Source of the DNA: Trissonchulus latispiculum
Lineage: Eukaryota; Nematoda; Enoplea; Enoplida; Ironidae
Assembly: GCA_030248195.1 (NCBI GenBank)
Contig: JASAND010006520.1
Span: 1-64,000 of the forward strand
Reading direction: 5' to 3'
Length of the DNA: 64,000 nucleotides
Numbering within the stretch: position 1 is the first letter of the stretch; each line of letters starts with the position of its first letter. Both the position numbers and the translations under genes were made by a program. A model generated the notes under the pieces. That model saw only the letters and a program-made list of their open reading frames with translations, did not search any database and was not told the origin of the DNA. Shown one piece after another: positions 35,985 to 48,584 of this stretch.

Positions 35985-38235
35985 TGTCTATGACTTTCTA
36001 TATTCTTTCTGACTGTGTCATCGTAATTTGACAGCATAAGTGATTGTAAACGGGTGAAGTTCTAAGAGTAAACATCACTCTGGGCAAGACCTTTCTGCAG
36101 CAAAAGGAATCTTTTATGTTTTGGCAATTAAATTATATATGCAATCAGAGCTTGAAGTTCATTTATTTTCTTAGTCAACGGCCTGGTAGCTGGCCTGATA
36201 ACGGCAAGCCAGGATTTTTCAGCTATATATAATATACAAAAACGTGGAAAAATCGGCGTTAACAAATTTGTCAGTCGATCCAGAGCTAACACTTATATCC
36301 ACTACGTAAAATATAATTTTTATAGCTTATAAGACATGCTGGTCATGCTTATAAGACAGTCAATCACTCCATTACAATACTGTCAGCTATCTGGACCTTT
36401 TATTGAGATATTTTATTGGGGTCTGCTCTTTGGTATTTTTAAACAGCTAAAAAGGATAAGATTTATTTACGAAAGGAAATTTTTCAACTATTTCGATATT
36501 TTTTATCATTATACTGTTTACATTTTTAACACTAATATGTGCATATGTATTATTAATTATTATTCAAGGTTATTTATTCTTAAAGGCCCTCAATTGAGTA
36601 AAACAATATCGAGAAGCCTATAAATTAATAAAAATTTTATATTCTGTATCTTCTCTTTATATATAAATGTTCAGTTCACCGATTTTTTAATACAATCTTA
36701 GGGCTGCATCGGGTCCGACACCACCAGAGCAGAGGCCGGGATAACGTTCGACCCACAGTCAGGACCAAGGCCTGGCCCACATTTCGACCCCTGAGCCGGG
36801 GGAAGAGGTCTTAAAGGCGTAACGTAGATCAATTTTGAAATAATATAACTTGTCATGGAAACAGGATAAAGACACAATGTTACCGTCGTTACAGCCAAGA
36901 CATTATCTTCTTGTTTTTATTAATTTTTGGCGTGATAAATAGCAAAATTATGGATAAATAAGTAAAAAATAGGAGATAAATCAGTAAAATTTTTGAGAAT
37001 TTAGATGATTTTTAGGCCAAGAAACGGAACGGGGCCTAACCATCGGGGACGGAGCCAAGCCAAGCCACGATGCATACCTATACAAGCCATGTTACCGACA
37101 ATGCGAAATATGGATGGGCTATCTTGGGGGAAAGAAAATTGGAAAGAGGAAAGTTGTCTAGGAAGAGATACACATCAACTTGCCCCCACAATAATAAGCA
37201 CAGTCATTATCATTATATATTCATGCCTAATGTTATGCCACAATTGCATGCTACATTAAAACACTTACTCAGCTTCGCACTTAGATGAATCCAACATTTA
37301 ATTTGTACAATTGCTGCACTCACCGAACAATGGAACCACTCACTTACTAGAGGAACGACAGTGTCGCAAGTGCAAATCCAATACCTGCAGTAAGAAACCC
37401 ACATTTCCTGTTGCAAGTATTTTACAAACTGATTATTCTCAGATTTTCCCATCATATTTTATGCCATCTGATCTAGATTTCGTATTTCTTAGCCGCAAAA
37501 AACAAAAGCCCAGTCACCCAAAAACAAACCTGGAAGAGATATCCAAACCATAGATTCTCTCTGAAAATTTATTTATTTCTTTTAAATTTAATTATTTTGT
37601 CTTACTTTAATGTCATTACTACTCTGCTGAGCTCAGAATTTTTGGCTGTGATGCAGAGCATTCGTCAATTTTCCCAGGATTCTTGTTTACACTATGATCA
37701 ATAGCACAGTTTTCTGACTACGCCGTCATTAATTTGTTTTTTGACTACACCTTCATTAATTTCATGTCTTCACTTTAAGTGACCTCACACAGAATTCAAT
37801 TTAAAGACAACTTATTTCTTATTTACACACACTAATTCAATTCTGAGAAGATTTACTACCAGCGATATGTGTTAGATTTTTATCATCGAATAAATCACCG
37901 GTTGCGACAAATATGCACCAGTTTGGAACTTAAATGCTATAATTAATCAAGCTAATGTCATTTTATAAACAAACAATGGTTGCAAACGAATGTCGCGCCT
38001 GTGGGCGCGACACGAAAAAGACAGTATAGGTTTGAAACAAATCAAACCTTGATCCATATAAATTTCCAATTTCACAAACTAATTGTCGCGCCCGACGCGA
38101 GGAATGAAGATAGATTCTTCTGTTGCTGACAAGCAACGCTCTTTTACTGTCGGACTGTCTGGGATTATGTAACGTGTTGTTATTGTTCGATTATATACTT
38201 GGATTGGTAGTTCTGACTTCACGTGTTGAGTTTTG

Positions 38236-38610
38236 CCAAGAGTACATAATAACTAAGAGTGTGACAAGCGTCCCACTCCTAGTTATTAGGCTGCAGACAT
38301 CATCTGCACAATAACGGCCTACCCCCCCACAACTGAGCACCAGGTACACAATTGTGTACCAGCACTCGCTTGTATGTTTACATGTTGAAGCTCAAAAGTG
38401 GCCAGCTGCTGATAGAATGTTTTTGGCTTCAACATGTAAACATACAAGCGAGTGCTGGTACACAATTGTGTACCTGGTACTCAGTTGTGGGGGGGGGTCA
38501 CCAGGTACTCAGTTGTGGGGGGGGTCAGCCGTTATTGTGCAGATGATGTTTTCTGCTTGATAACTAAGAGTGTGACGCTTGTCACACTCTTAGTTATTAT
38601 GTACTCTTGG
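38236..38610. mobile_element. MITE of the CCAAGAGTAC family (copy in duplication A)
   Basis: It starts ccaagagtacataataac and ends gttattatgtactcttgg. The target duplication ttttg occurs at 38231-38235 and 38611-38615. Copy B of the segmental duplication has the single uninterrupted site (ttttg at 43434-43438), which proves insertion and gives the exact ends. The inside is a large hairpin ('caggtacacaattgtgtacc' pairs with itself and with 38455-38480), plus C- and G-tracts. Confidence 0.95.
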
Positions 38611-38617
38611 TTTTGCT

Positions 38618-40210
38618 AATTTGTTCGATTTTGGTTACGTTCTTCTGTTTGGTTCTATGAATAAATTGGCTTTGATTTAAGTTTGGATTTAGTTTGTGAT
38701 TGGATTGCGCTCATTTCACAACACTAATTAAATTTTTCAATATTAAAAAATACCGGTTTTTAGCATAGGTTAACGCGAAGGACTGAATGCCAAATGTTTC
38801 TTGAAGTGCAATCAAAGAATCTAATCGAGTCTTTACAGCAGTATTTCTGGTTTAAAATTTAAATTTCGTTGGAAATAAATGACTTTTACAAACATTTCCA
38901 AACTTCCTATTACAAGGTTACTTTTTCGATCAACAATCTGATATATTACTTTTAAGTTTAATGAAAACGAATAACTTCATCTAGTCTCAAAACTGAATTT
39001 TGTGACTCTCTACACTAATCAAGTTTTTCATTTATTGGGAGTGTGTGAAAATATAACAACAGCAATACTTAGCCTTAAAATAGGATATTTCTTTAGGGGG
39101 TTTAATTTCTGATAAATAATACCCAGGACGCAGAAATGGGATTTATTCCAATCTAATTAAACCCATTGTCCTAATTCCAAGCTATCAAAACAACCAAAAA
39201 CTATAAATAAACACTTCATTCAGTTAGATTAAAACAAACATGACAGAGTCATGTGACCCTTCTGACTATTAATTACAGTATTTGTCAGAAGATATATGCT
39301 GTGTCTATGGCTGCCTACTACCATATCTAAGCCCCGCATATCTGAATAGCATGACTTATCAATGGAGAGCGGTCTCCACGGTTCACATTCTCATCAATCT
39401 CTAGGCGAACAGATTTGTTTTTAACAACAGGCAGGCAACTATCTGAGGTCATCTACGATGTAACAGGTGGATGGTTACACCAGGGGATCTGTCCAAAGGA
39501 AGCTACTGTATTCCTTTAACATATGGGAAACAACATGGAGTCACCTATCGGGTATTAGGTTAAAGGTCCTCAGGGTGCGCTCCCACTTGAGGATCAAGGA
39601 TTTCAGAGCTTGCAGGGAGTCGTACCAATTATTGCATGTTCTGACAGTTTTTCTGGAACACACTATGACTTTGAACACAACGCTTGTAATATTGTTGATA
39701 GTCCTAAAATTACAGACATAATGGCCGCTAAGGCCAATATGTCAGTCCTATTGAAAAAGGGTAACTACTTTTCTATACCCTGTAACATCCCAATATGGAT
39801 TGTTCCGTGGTGCAAAATTTTGCAAATATGATGTAGGCCTGATTTTATACACATATTCACAATCACAACTTCATCGGAAATATATTTGTCTGACAATTGC
39901 TTTGATTAATAACGTTTACAGTTTCTGTGGGATGAAAAATTTTATGAAGGTTTGTCAGTTCTGTTTTCGTGAATGTTACGTATCGTATGAAATTTTATAC
40001 TGTGTAATAGAGTATGGCAATTTTCATACCATATTAAACGGTACGTCCGTATTACTGTACGGTATTGACAAACAACTGAATACTGCTGTCAAATAATAGT
40101 TCCTGTTCTGTTTATCTTATCAAATACGTCTAAAATTTCCGGTACCGACATAAACACCTGAAATTATTTGAATATATATGTCTAACGAACGTTCTCAGAA
40201 TTTTAACCTA
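38618..40210. other. spacer between the duplicated segments
   Basis: Mostly AT-rich. One open frame on the plus strand, 39559-39831 (90 codons after a TAG), contains four Cys and an Asn-Met-Ser glycosylation-type site and may be a remnant of a secreted or envelope-type protein; I cannot name it. Nothing else is supported. Confidence 0.35.
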
Positions 40211-40240
40211 CCAGACACTAGAAGTACATAGAACCTAATC

Positions 40241-40242
<2 letters not shown>

Positions 40243-40292
<50 letters not shown>

Positions 40293-40320
40293 TATATACA
40301 CACATATATACATATCTTAT
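40243..40320. repeat. (TA)n microsatellite
   Basis: A long uninterrupted ta run followed by tatacata and cacata variants. Copy A has only about 16 bp of the same run at 35082-35097, so it has expanded or contracted since duplication. Confidence 0.9.
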
Positions 40321-40699
40321 ATAGATATCTATATAATGTATATCTTTTATACTATCGACAAAATCAAAAGTACGTAAAACTAATTGTTATTATAAAACTA
40401 GAGCAGAGTGCATCTATTATTGAAATACCTTCGTTTTAAGCCTATTTCTGTTTGAATCGTTTTTGATATTATGCAATAAATTAAAAATGATGCTATATTT
40501 CAGAAAAATTATAGTTTCAATTATCACTACTACTAGTACAAAGACAACATGAAACTACATGTTGTGCTTAAAATGAATTTTCCATACCTCAATTTGCACA
40601 ATTTTCACGCAGTATATCAATACTGACTCGCTGAAGGAAATAGTATAATATTGATTTTGGTCCAGTCATTCATTGCTAATAGTCTGCTACCAAGTTCGT

Positions 40700-41188
40700 T
40701 CATGAATCTCTTTGTTTTAGGCCCTGCTGTTCCCATTCGATAAATTTCAATACTTTTTCCAATTTTGCATTCAGATACTTTACAGGCTCCAGAAACTTGT
40801 TTGCTAGTGTAATTTTTGTTAAACTCCCACTCCCAAAAACAACAACTAATCTTGCTGTATTTGCTAAAGAATCAGAAAACTTCATGAGATATCTTTGAAC
40901 TCTTCTTATCTGCGGAGCATCCCATGCGCTTTGTGCTGGCGATTCCGGAATTTTGACATCATAATTCTATAACTACCCTAAATACAATGCTTCAGTAAAT
41001 CCATGAATCGTTGTATTAGTCAAGGAATCATGAAGCATAGATTTGCAAAGATTGAATGAGCCCAAACATGAAGGTATAAATGAAGGAAGTCTATATCCAT
41101 AGTCTTCCGAATACCCAGTCCACCGCCACGAATAGGCAAAAATGTTTGCAAGCATGTCATCAAAATGTTCGGTAGATCTTCTTGTCAA
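40700..41188 (-). pseudogene. orphan ORF with in-frame stops (copy B)
   Basis: Copy of the frame at 35496-35984. A TAG replaces the AAG codon two codons before the original stop, and there are a few amino-acid changes in the second part (for example Glu to Ala and Ile to Val near the hydrophobic strand). The changes look unconstrained, which favours a pseudogene. Confidence 0.35.
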
Positions 41189-43559
41189 TGTCTATGACTT
41201 TCTATATTCTTTCTGACTGTGTCATCGTAATTTGACAGCATAAGTGATTGTAAACGGGTGAAGTTCTAAGAGTAAACATCACTCTGGGCAAGACCTTTCT
41301 GCAGCAAAAGGAATCTTTTATGTTTTGGCAATTAAATTATATATGCAATCAGAGCTTGAAGTTCATTTATTTTCTTAGTCAACGGCCTGGTAGCTGGCCT
41401 GATAACGGCAAGCCAGGATTTTTCAGCTATATATAATATACAAAAACGTGGAAAAATCGGCGTTAACAAATTTGTCAGTCGATCCAGAGCTAACACTTAT
41501 ATCCACTACGTAAAATATAATTTTTATAGCTTATAAGACATGCTGGTCATGCTTATAAGACAGTCAATCACTCCATTACAATACTGTCAGCTATCTGGAC
41601 CTTTTATTGAGATATTTTATTGGGGTCTGCTCTTTGGTATTTTTAAACAGCTAAAAAGGATAAGATTTATTTACGAAAGGAAATTTTTCAACTATTTCGA
41701 TATTTTTTATCATTATACTGTTTACATTTTTAACACTAATATGTGCATATGTATTATTAATTATTATTCAAGGTTATTTATTCTTAAAGGCCCTCAATTG
41801 AGTAAAACAATATCGAGAAGCCTATAAATTAATAAAAATTTTATATTCTGTATCTTCTCTTTATATATAAATGTTCAGTTCACCGATTTTTTAATACAAT
41901 CTTAGGGCTGCATCGGGTCCGACACCACCAGAGCAGAGGCCGGGATAACGTTCGACCCACAGTCAGGACCAAGGCCTGGCCCACATTTCGGCCCCTGAGC
42001 CGGGGGAAGAGGTCTTAAAGGCGTAACGTAGATCAATTTTGAAATAATATAACTTGTCATGGAAACAGGATAAAGACACAATGTTACCGTCGTTACAGCC
42101 AAGACATTATCTTCTTGTTTTTATTAATTTTTGGCGTGATAAATAGCAAAATTATGGATAAATAAGTAAAAAATAGGAGATAAATCAGTAAAATTTTTGA
42201 GAATTTAGATGATTTTTAGGCCAAGAAACGGAACGGGGCCTAACCATCGGGGACGGAGCCAAGCCAAGCCACGATGCATACCTATACAAGCCATGGTACC
42301 GACAATGCGAAATATGGATGGGCTATCTTGGGGGAAAGAAAATTGGAAAGAGGAAAGTTGTCTAGGAAGAGATACACATCAACTTGCCCCCACAATAATA
42401 AGCACAGTCATTATCATTACATATTCATGCCTAATGTTATGCCACAATTGCATGCTACATTAAAACACTTACTCAGCTTCGCACTTAGATGAATCCAACA
42501 TTTAATAGTACAATTGCTGCACTCACCGAACAATGGAACCACTCACTTACTACAGGAACGACAGTGTCGCAAGTGCAAATCCAATACCTGCAGTAAGAAA
42601 CCCACATTTCCTGTTGCAAGTATTTTACAAACTGATTATTCTCAGACTCTCCCATCATATTTTATGCCATCTGATCTAGATTTCGTATTTCTTAGCCGCA
42701 AGAAACAAAAGCCCAGTCACCCAAAAACAAACCTGGAAGAGATATCCAAACCATAGATTCTCTCTGAAAATTTATTTATTTCTTTTAAATTTAATTATTT
42801 TGTCTTACCTTAATGTCATTACTACTCTGCTGAGCTCAGAATTTTTGGCTGTGATGCAGAGCATTCGTCAATTTTCCCAGGATTCTTGTTTACACTATGA
42901 TCAATAGCACAGTTTTCTGACTACGCCGTCATTAATTTGTTTTTTGACTACACCTTCATTAATTTCATGTCTTCACTTTAAGTGACCTCACACAGAATTC
43001 AATTTAAAGACTTCTTATTTCTTATTTACACACACTAATTCAATTCTGAGAAGATTTACTACCAGCGATATGTGTTAGATTTTTATCATCGAATAAATCA
43101 CCGGTTGCAACAAATATGCACCAGTTTGGAACTTAAATGCTATAATTAATCAAGCTAATGTCATTTTATAAACAAACTATGGTTGCAAACGAATGTCGCG
43201 CCTGTGGGCGCGACACGAAAAAGACAGTATAGGTTTGAAACAAATCAAACCTTGATCCATATAAAATTTCAATTTCACAAACTAATTGTCGCGCCCGACG
43301 CGAGGAATGAAGATAGATTCTTCTGTTGCTGACAAGCAACGCTCTTCTACTGTCGGACTGTCTGGGATTATGTAACGTGTTGTTATTGTTCGATTATATA
43401 CTTGGATTGGTAGTTCTGACTTCACGTGTTGAGTTTTGCTATTAACTATTAAATGTTCTTTCGGTTTACTTCCAGTGATCCAACAAAGATATATTATCAG
43501 ATAAATGAGGATCTAGAAGCGGAAGACCAATAGTCAAAGCTAATGAACATTTTTAAGCA

Positions 43560-46500
43560 TTTCCAATGACTCAAAGTTGCAAAATTCAAACTTAGTCGAG
43601 CCTAAATCAGAATGAACTCAGTAGAGCTACTCAAGCCCGATAGGTTTCAATAGTATTCGGGCAGGCTGTTTAGAATTACAACATTTTGCATTGACTGTCC
43701 ATATATATATACTGGTCTGACAGAATTAAAAGTTTCCAAATTTTCCCTACGAAAATGGTAACATTTCAAGTTTTTCGAGCATTACTCAGAATTGAAAAGA
43801 TTGATCGGGCCGATGTATGCAGCATTCGAAAGCGCACACCCAGGGGCATCTATCCATGGGTCGGTCACCAGATTCTGGTTTATCTGCTCAGAATACCAGC
43901 CCAACATTACTAATTTTAACACTTCAATCTAAGCCTCCAAATGAAAGTTGCAAAATTCAAACTTAGTCGAGCTTAAATCAATATGACCTCAGTAGAGCTA
44001 GTCAAGCCTGATAGGTTTACAATAGTATTCGGGCAGGCTGTCCAAAATTACAACATTTTGCCTTGACTGTCCATATACTGGTCCGACAGAATTAAAAGTT
44101 TCCAAATTTTCTCTACGAATATGGTAAAATTTGACGTTTTTCGAGCATTACTCAGAATTGAAAAGATTGATCGGGCCGATGTATGCATTATTCGAAAGCG
44201 CACACCCAGGGGCATCTATCCATGGGTCGGTTACCAGATTCTGGTTTATCTGCTCAGAATACCAGCCCAACATTTACTAATTTTAACACTTCAATCTAAG
44301 CCTCCAAATGAAAGTTGCAAAATTCAAACTTAGTCGAGCTTAAATCAATATGACCTCAGTAGAGCTAGTCAAGCCTGATAGGTTTACAATAGTATTCTTG
44401 CAGGCTGTCCAAAATTACAACATTTTGCCTTGACTGTCCATATACTGGTCTGACAGAAATAAAAGTTTCCAAATTTTCCCTACGAAAATGGTAAAATTTG
44501 AAGTTTTTCGAGCATTACTCAGAATTGAAAAGATTGATCGGGCCGATGTATGCATTATTCGAAAGCGCACACCCAGGGGCATCTATCCATGGGTCGGTTA
44601 CCAGATTCTGGTTTATCTGCTCAGAATACCAGCCCAACATTTACTAATTTTAACACTTCAATCTAAGCCTCCAAATGAAAGTTGCAAAATTCAAACTTAG
44701 TCGAGCTTAAATCAATATGACCTCAGTAGAGCTAGTCAAGCCTGATAGGTTTACAATAGTATTCTTGCAGGCTGTCCAAAATTACAACATTTTGCCTTGA
44801 CTGTCCATATACTGGTCTGACAGAAATAAAAGTTTCCAAATTTTCCCTACGAAAATGGTAAAATTTGAAGTTTTTCGAGCATTACTCAGAATTGAAAAGA
44901 TTGATCGGGCCGATGTATGCATTATTCGAAAGCGCACACCCAGGGGCATCTATCCATGGGTCGGTTACCAGATTCTGGTTTATCTGCTCAGAATACCAGC
45001 CCAACATTTACTAATTTTAACACTTCAATCTAAGCCTCCAAATGAAAGTTGCAAAATTCAAACTTAGTCGAGCTTAAATCAATATGACCTCAGTAGAGCT
45101 AGTCAAGCCTGATAGGTTTACAATAGTATTCGGGCAGGCTGTCCAAAATTACAACATTTTGCCTTGACTGTCCATATACTGGTCCGACAGAATTAAAAGT
45201 TTCCAAATTTTCTCTACGAATATGGTAAAATTTGACGTTTTTCGAGCATTACTCAGAATTGAAAAGATTGATCGGGCCGATGTATGCATTATTCGAAAGC
45301 GCACACCCAGGGGCATCTATCCATGGGTCGGTTACCAGATTCTGGTTTATCTGCTCAGAATACCAGCCCAACATTTACTAATTTTAACACTTCAATCTAA
45401 GCCTCCAAATGAAAGTTGCAAAATCAAACTTAGTCGAGCTTAAATCAATATGACCTCAGTAGAGCTAGTCAAGCCTGATAGGTTTACAATAGTATTCTTG
45501 CAGGCTGTCCAAAATTACAACATTTTGCCTTGACTGTCCATATCTGGTCTGACAGAAATAAAAGTTTCCAAATTTTCCCTACGAAAATGGTAAAATTTGA
45601 AGTTTTTCGAGCATTACTCAGAATTGAAAAGATTGATCGGGCCGATGTATGCATTATTCGAAAGCGCACACCCAGGGGCATCTATCCATGGGTCGGTTAC
45701 CAGATTCTGTTTTATCTGCTCAGAATACCAGCCCAACATTTACTAATTTTAACACTTCAATCTAAGCCTCCAAATGAAAGTTGCAAAATTCAAACTTAGT
45801 CGAGCTTAAATCAATATGACCTCAGTAGAGCTAGTCAAGCCTGATAGGTTTACAATAGTATTCTTGCAGGCTGTCCAAAATTACAACATTTTGCCTTGAC
45901 TGTCCATATACTGGTCTGACAGAAATAAAAGTTTCCAAATTTTCCCTACGAAAATGGTAAAATTTGAAGTTTTTCGAGCATTACTCAGAATTGAAAAGAT
46001 TGATCGGGCCGATGTATGCATTATTCGAAAGCGCACACCCAGGGGCATCTATCCATGGGTCGGTTACCAGATTCTGGTTTATCTGCTCAGAATACCAGCC
46101 CAACATTTACTAATTTTAACACTTCAATCTAAGCCTCCAAATGAAAGTTGCAAAATTCAAACTTAGTCGAGCTTAAATCAATATGACCTCAGTAGAGCTA
46201 GTCAAGCCTGATAGGTTTACAATAGTATTCGGGCAGGCTGTCCAAAATTACAACATTTTGCCTTGACTGTCCATATACTGGTCCGACAGAATTAAAAGTT
46301 TCCAAATTTTCTCTACGAATATGGTAAAATTTGACGTTTTTCGAGCATTACTCAGAATTGAAAAGATTGATCGGGCCGATGTATGCATTATTCGAAAGCG
46401 CACACCCAGGGGCATCTATCCATGGGTCGGTTCCCAGATTCTGGTTTATCTGCTCAGAATACCAGCCCAACATTTACTAATTTTAACACTTCAATCTAAG

Positions 46501-46624
46501 CCTCCAAATGAAAGTTGCAAAATTCAAACTTAGTCGAGCTTAAATCAATATGACCTCAGTAGAGCTAGTCAAGCCTGATAGGTTTACAATAGTATTCTTG
46601 CAGGCTGTCCAAAATTACAACATT
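43560..46624 (+). repeat. ~367-bp satellite array, left block, with trimeric higher-order structure
   Basis: The same point in successive units ('atggta' after 'tacgaa') falls at 43755, 44121, 44488, 44855, 45222, 45588, 45954 and 46321, spaced 366-367 bp. Two variants alternate. D units have 'acgaatatgg', 'gacgttttt', 'ggtccgacagaatt' and 'attcgggcagg'. E units have 'acgaaaatgg', 'gaagttttt', 'ggtctgacagaaat' and 'attcttgcagg'. The order is D-E-E-D-E-E-D, so the repeating unit is a ~1.1-kb trimer. The first unit at 43560-43980 is more diverged. Each unit has a 70-codon frame, but it is carried along by unit identity. Confidence 0.95.
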
Positions 46625-48374
46625 TGTAATGAAATTGGTTAAATAAAAAATCAGATTTTGAAGAATTAACCCAATAAGAAGGATTTGCTTAATGGTCACT
46701 CGAAAACGTCAAAGAAGACCTCAGAAAATGGGTTAAGTTAAAGATTTCTATGATCATGGTTACATGAATGAACGTCCAAGCTGTATTTGTATTTGTGTGT
46801 AATTAAGAACAGGGTTGCCAATCTCTAAAGTATGACTAATTCCTAGGGAAACGAAAGGGAAGATTAGTTAAAATTCGCAGTATACGGTCAGGGTATCATC
46901 AACACAAAAAGAATAACATCATAAATTAATAAACATATTAGTCAATTAGGTGGTCTGAATGGGAATTCCTCAATACTGCCTCCTTGTGAGAAGCGGGTGC
47001 CTTTTCACTCGGATCTTGTTGTCCTCAAGCAGATAACAATTGCAAATGCTCACACCCTGATGAAGAGCTGGTGCCTCTTCGTTAGAACCCAATTTTAGAC
47101 AACCTATGTATTATTCTCGACCACCCAAAAACTCGAAGAAAAGGTCCTAATATCATTCACAAAAACGCGTGATTCCTCTCTGTTTGCAAACAATAACCTC
47201 AATTCATTGTCAAATTTAATCATAAGAAGATGGTTCGCGGGTATACGGTAGTTACTAATGCATAGGTAGCTGTATTTCGACGTAGATAGGCATGTTTGAC
47301 ATTATTTGGCTTTAATTTCCCATTTTTAGCAATCAGTTAGGTTAAATTAGTCTTAATATGAGTTAAACATGTTAATTAGGGTTAATTAGTGTTAATTAGG
47401 TAATAGTTACGTAATAATCGAAATTTTATGTGGAAACACAACATAGGCTTAATCGAAAGGCAATTCGATGCTGATTCCAAAAATGTAAATTTTATTTCTC
47501 AACTCCCAAAATTGAGAAAGTTATGGTCAAAAATGTTTTAGTAAAATGTTTGTCCTTTCGTAATTTTAGTTTCTCTAAAAAGGTGTAACTTAACTAAGAC
47601 TTACGTAACCTTTATGTTAAGTCCAGTCATGTTGTCTGGGAGGCTGTCCTCTCGTGAACTTTGGGCTGGCCTTTAGTCCAGCAGGAGAATTGCCTCTCGA
47701 AAAGAGAGTTAGTATACACCTTTTCTACGTCCTACTGGTTCGAAGGGGGCCTAGTGGCCTCAAAAATAAATTAAATCAAAAGAAAAGAAATTAACTCTAG
47801 GTAATTAAGTACGTAGAATTCAATAATGTAACTTTTAATTAGCTAGAAATCAGGTAGAAACAACTATGTGCATGTTTTTTCATCATTTTTGGTCTTATTC
47901 TCTTCCTTGCTCAGGTTTTCCTCCTCTCGACTTGTTGGAAACAAGGAGTTCCCAGTAGCAGGGAACAATTGTTGCCGAAGACAAATGACCGGCACGCTTT
48001 GTTTTCGGCCAAAAGTCCAAGCAAAACTCAAGAATGAGGGGCCGAAAACAAAGAATTATTAAACTAATTCTTGACTATAGTAAACTAATTTTCTGATTTA
48101 ACTTAAACTATTGAAATTTCTTGCGTATTGTGTAGGCCCAAGTTGGCCAAAATCCCGCAACTTTCTGTCAATTTTTGGGCAAGTTAAGAGCTTACTTTCA
48201 TCATTTATCCCTTTGGTTACGTTTACGTGTAAACCCAAAATTCTATAAAATTCGCCCAAGTTTCGACCCCGAAATTCATCAAAAAAGGGACCAGTTGGGG
48301 GCAATATTTCCCCAATGACCCCTCACCTGGTCTCCGGGCTGAAAAAGAGCCCGGAACTTACATGTAAAACATGG

Positions 48375-48403
48375 GAAGCTTCTAGAAGCTTCTAGAAGTT
48401 TTC
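48375..48403 (+). promoter_or_regulatory. heat-shock-element-like array in the LTR
   Basis: Five nGAAn blocks alternate perfectly in orientation (gaagc-ttcta repeated, then gaagt), with a sixth imperfect 'tttcc'. HSF trimers bind three or more such alternating 5-bp units. The position, in the first third of the LTR and followed by structured sequence, suits a U3 enhancer. Activity is not shown. Confidence 0.6.
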
Positions 48404-48534
48404 CCCAAAGTTAAAGAAAGCCGCTTTTATTACCGGCTGTCAACGAGCTGTCCCTTGGCCGCCGATTTTCAAAATTCTAGCCAGTGTTCGACTAGGCACG
48501 ACCGAGAGCGGTCGTTTAAAATGTCCCCTTCCCC

Positions 48535-48584
48535 GTGTACTGCTTCTCGTGTCACTGGTGTGACATGGGAAAATAGCAGTACAC
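48535..48584. other. nested hairpin in the LTR
   Basis: The arms gtgtactgc (48535-48543) and gcagtacac (48576-48584) pair perfectly around an inner 'gtcac...gtgac' pairing. A further small stem 'gacc...ggtc' lies just upstream at 48500-48513. Possibly an RNA structure of the LTR leader. Confidence 0.5.

Larger units (their letters stand above)
35049..38617. repeat. segmental duplication, copy A (with MITE)
   Basis: From 'ccagacactagaag' to 'gttttgcta', this matches 40211-43440 base for base with about 1-2% differences. Copy A has a short TA microsatellite near its start and carries the MITE at 38236-38610. Content: a broken minus-strand ORF (35496-35984), other short frames, and a 'gtcgcgcc'-containing palindrome near 37994-38017. 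The two copies lie in direct orientation with ~1.6 kb of other sequence between. Confidence 0.9.
40211..43440. repeat. segmental duplication, copy B (empty MITE site)
   Basis: Near-identical to 35049-38617 without the MITE. The TA microsatellite at 40243-40320 is much longer than in copy A. The similarity ends within a few bases of the MITE target site. The boundaries do not begin TG or end CA, so I do not read the pair as LTRs. Confidence 0.9.

Noticed and set aside
36336..36623. 95-codon frame identical in both duplication copies (41540-41827)
   Set aside because: AT-rich with Ile/Tyr/Phe bias typical of random frames; identity is explained by the recent duplication.
35049..43440. Reading the 3.2-kb direct repeats as LTRs of one element
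   Set aside because: Ends are not TG...CA, no primer site or polypurine tract, no gag/pol in the 1.6-kb spacer and no flanking target duplication.
44121..46533. A 70-codon ORF repeated in every satellite unit
   Set aside because: It is kept only because units are nearly identical; there are no domain features, the period is not constrained to codons (366 and 367 bp occur), and diverged edge units lose it.
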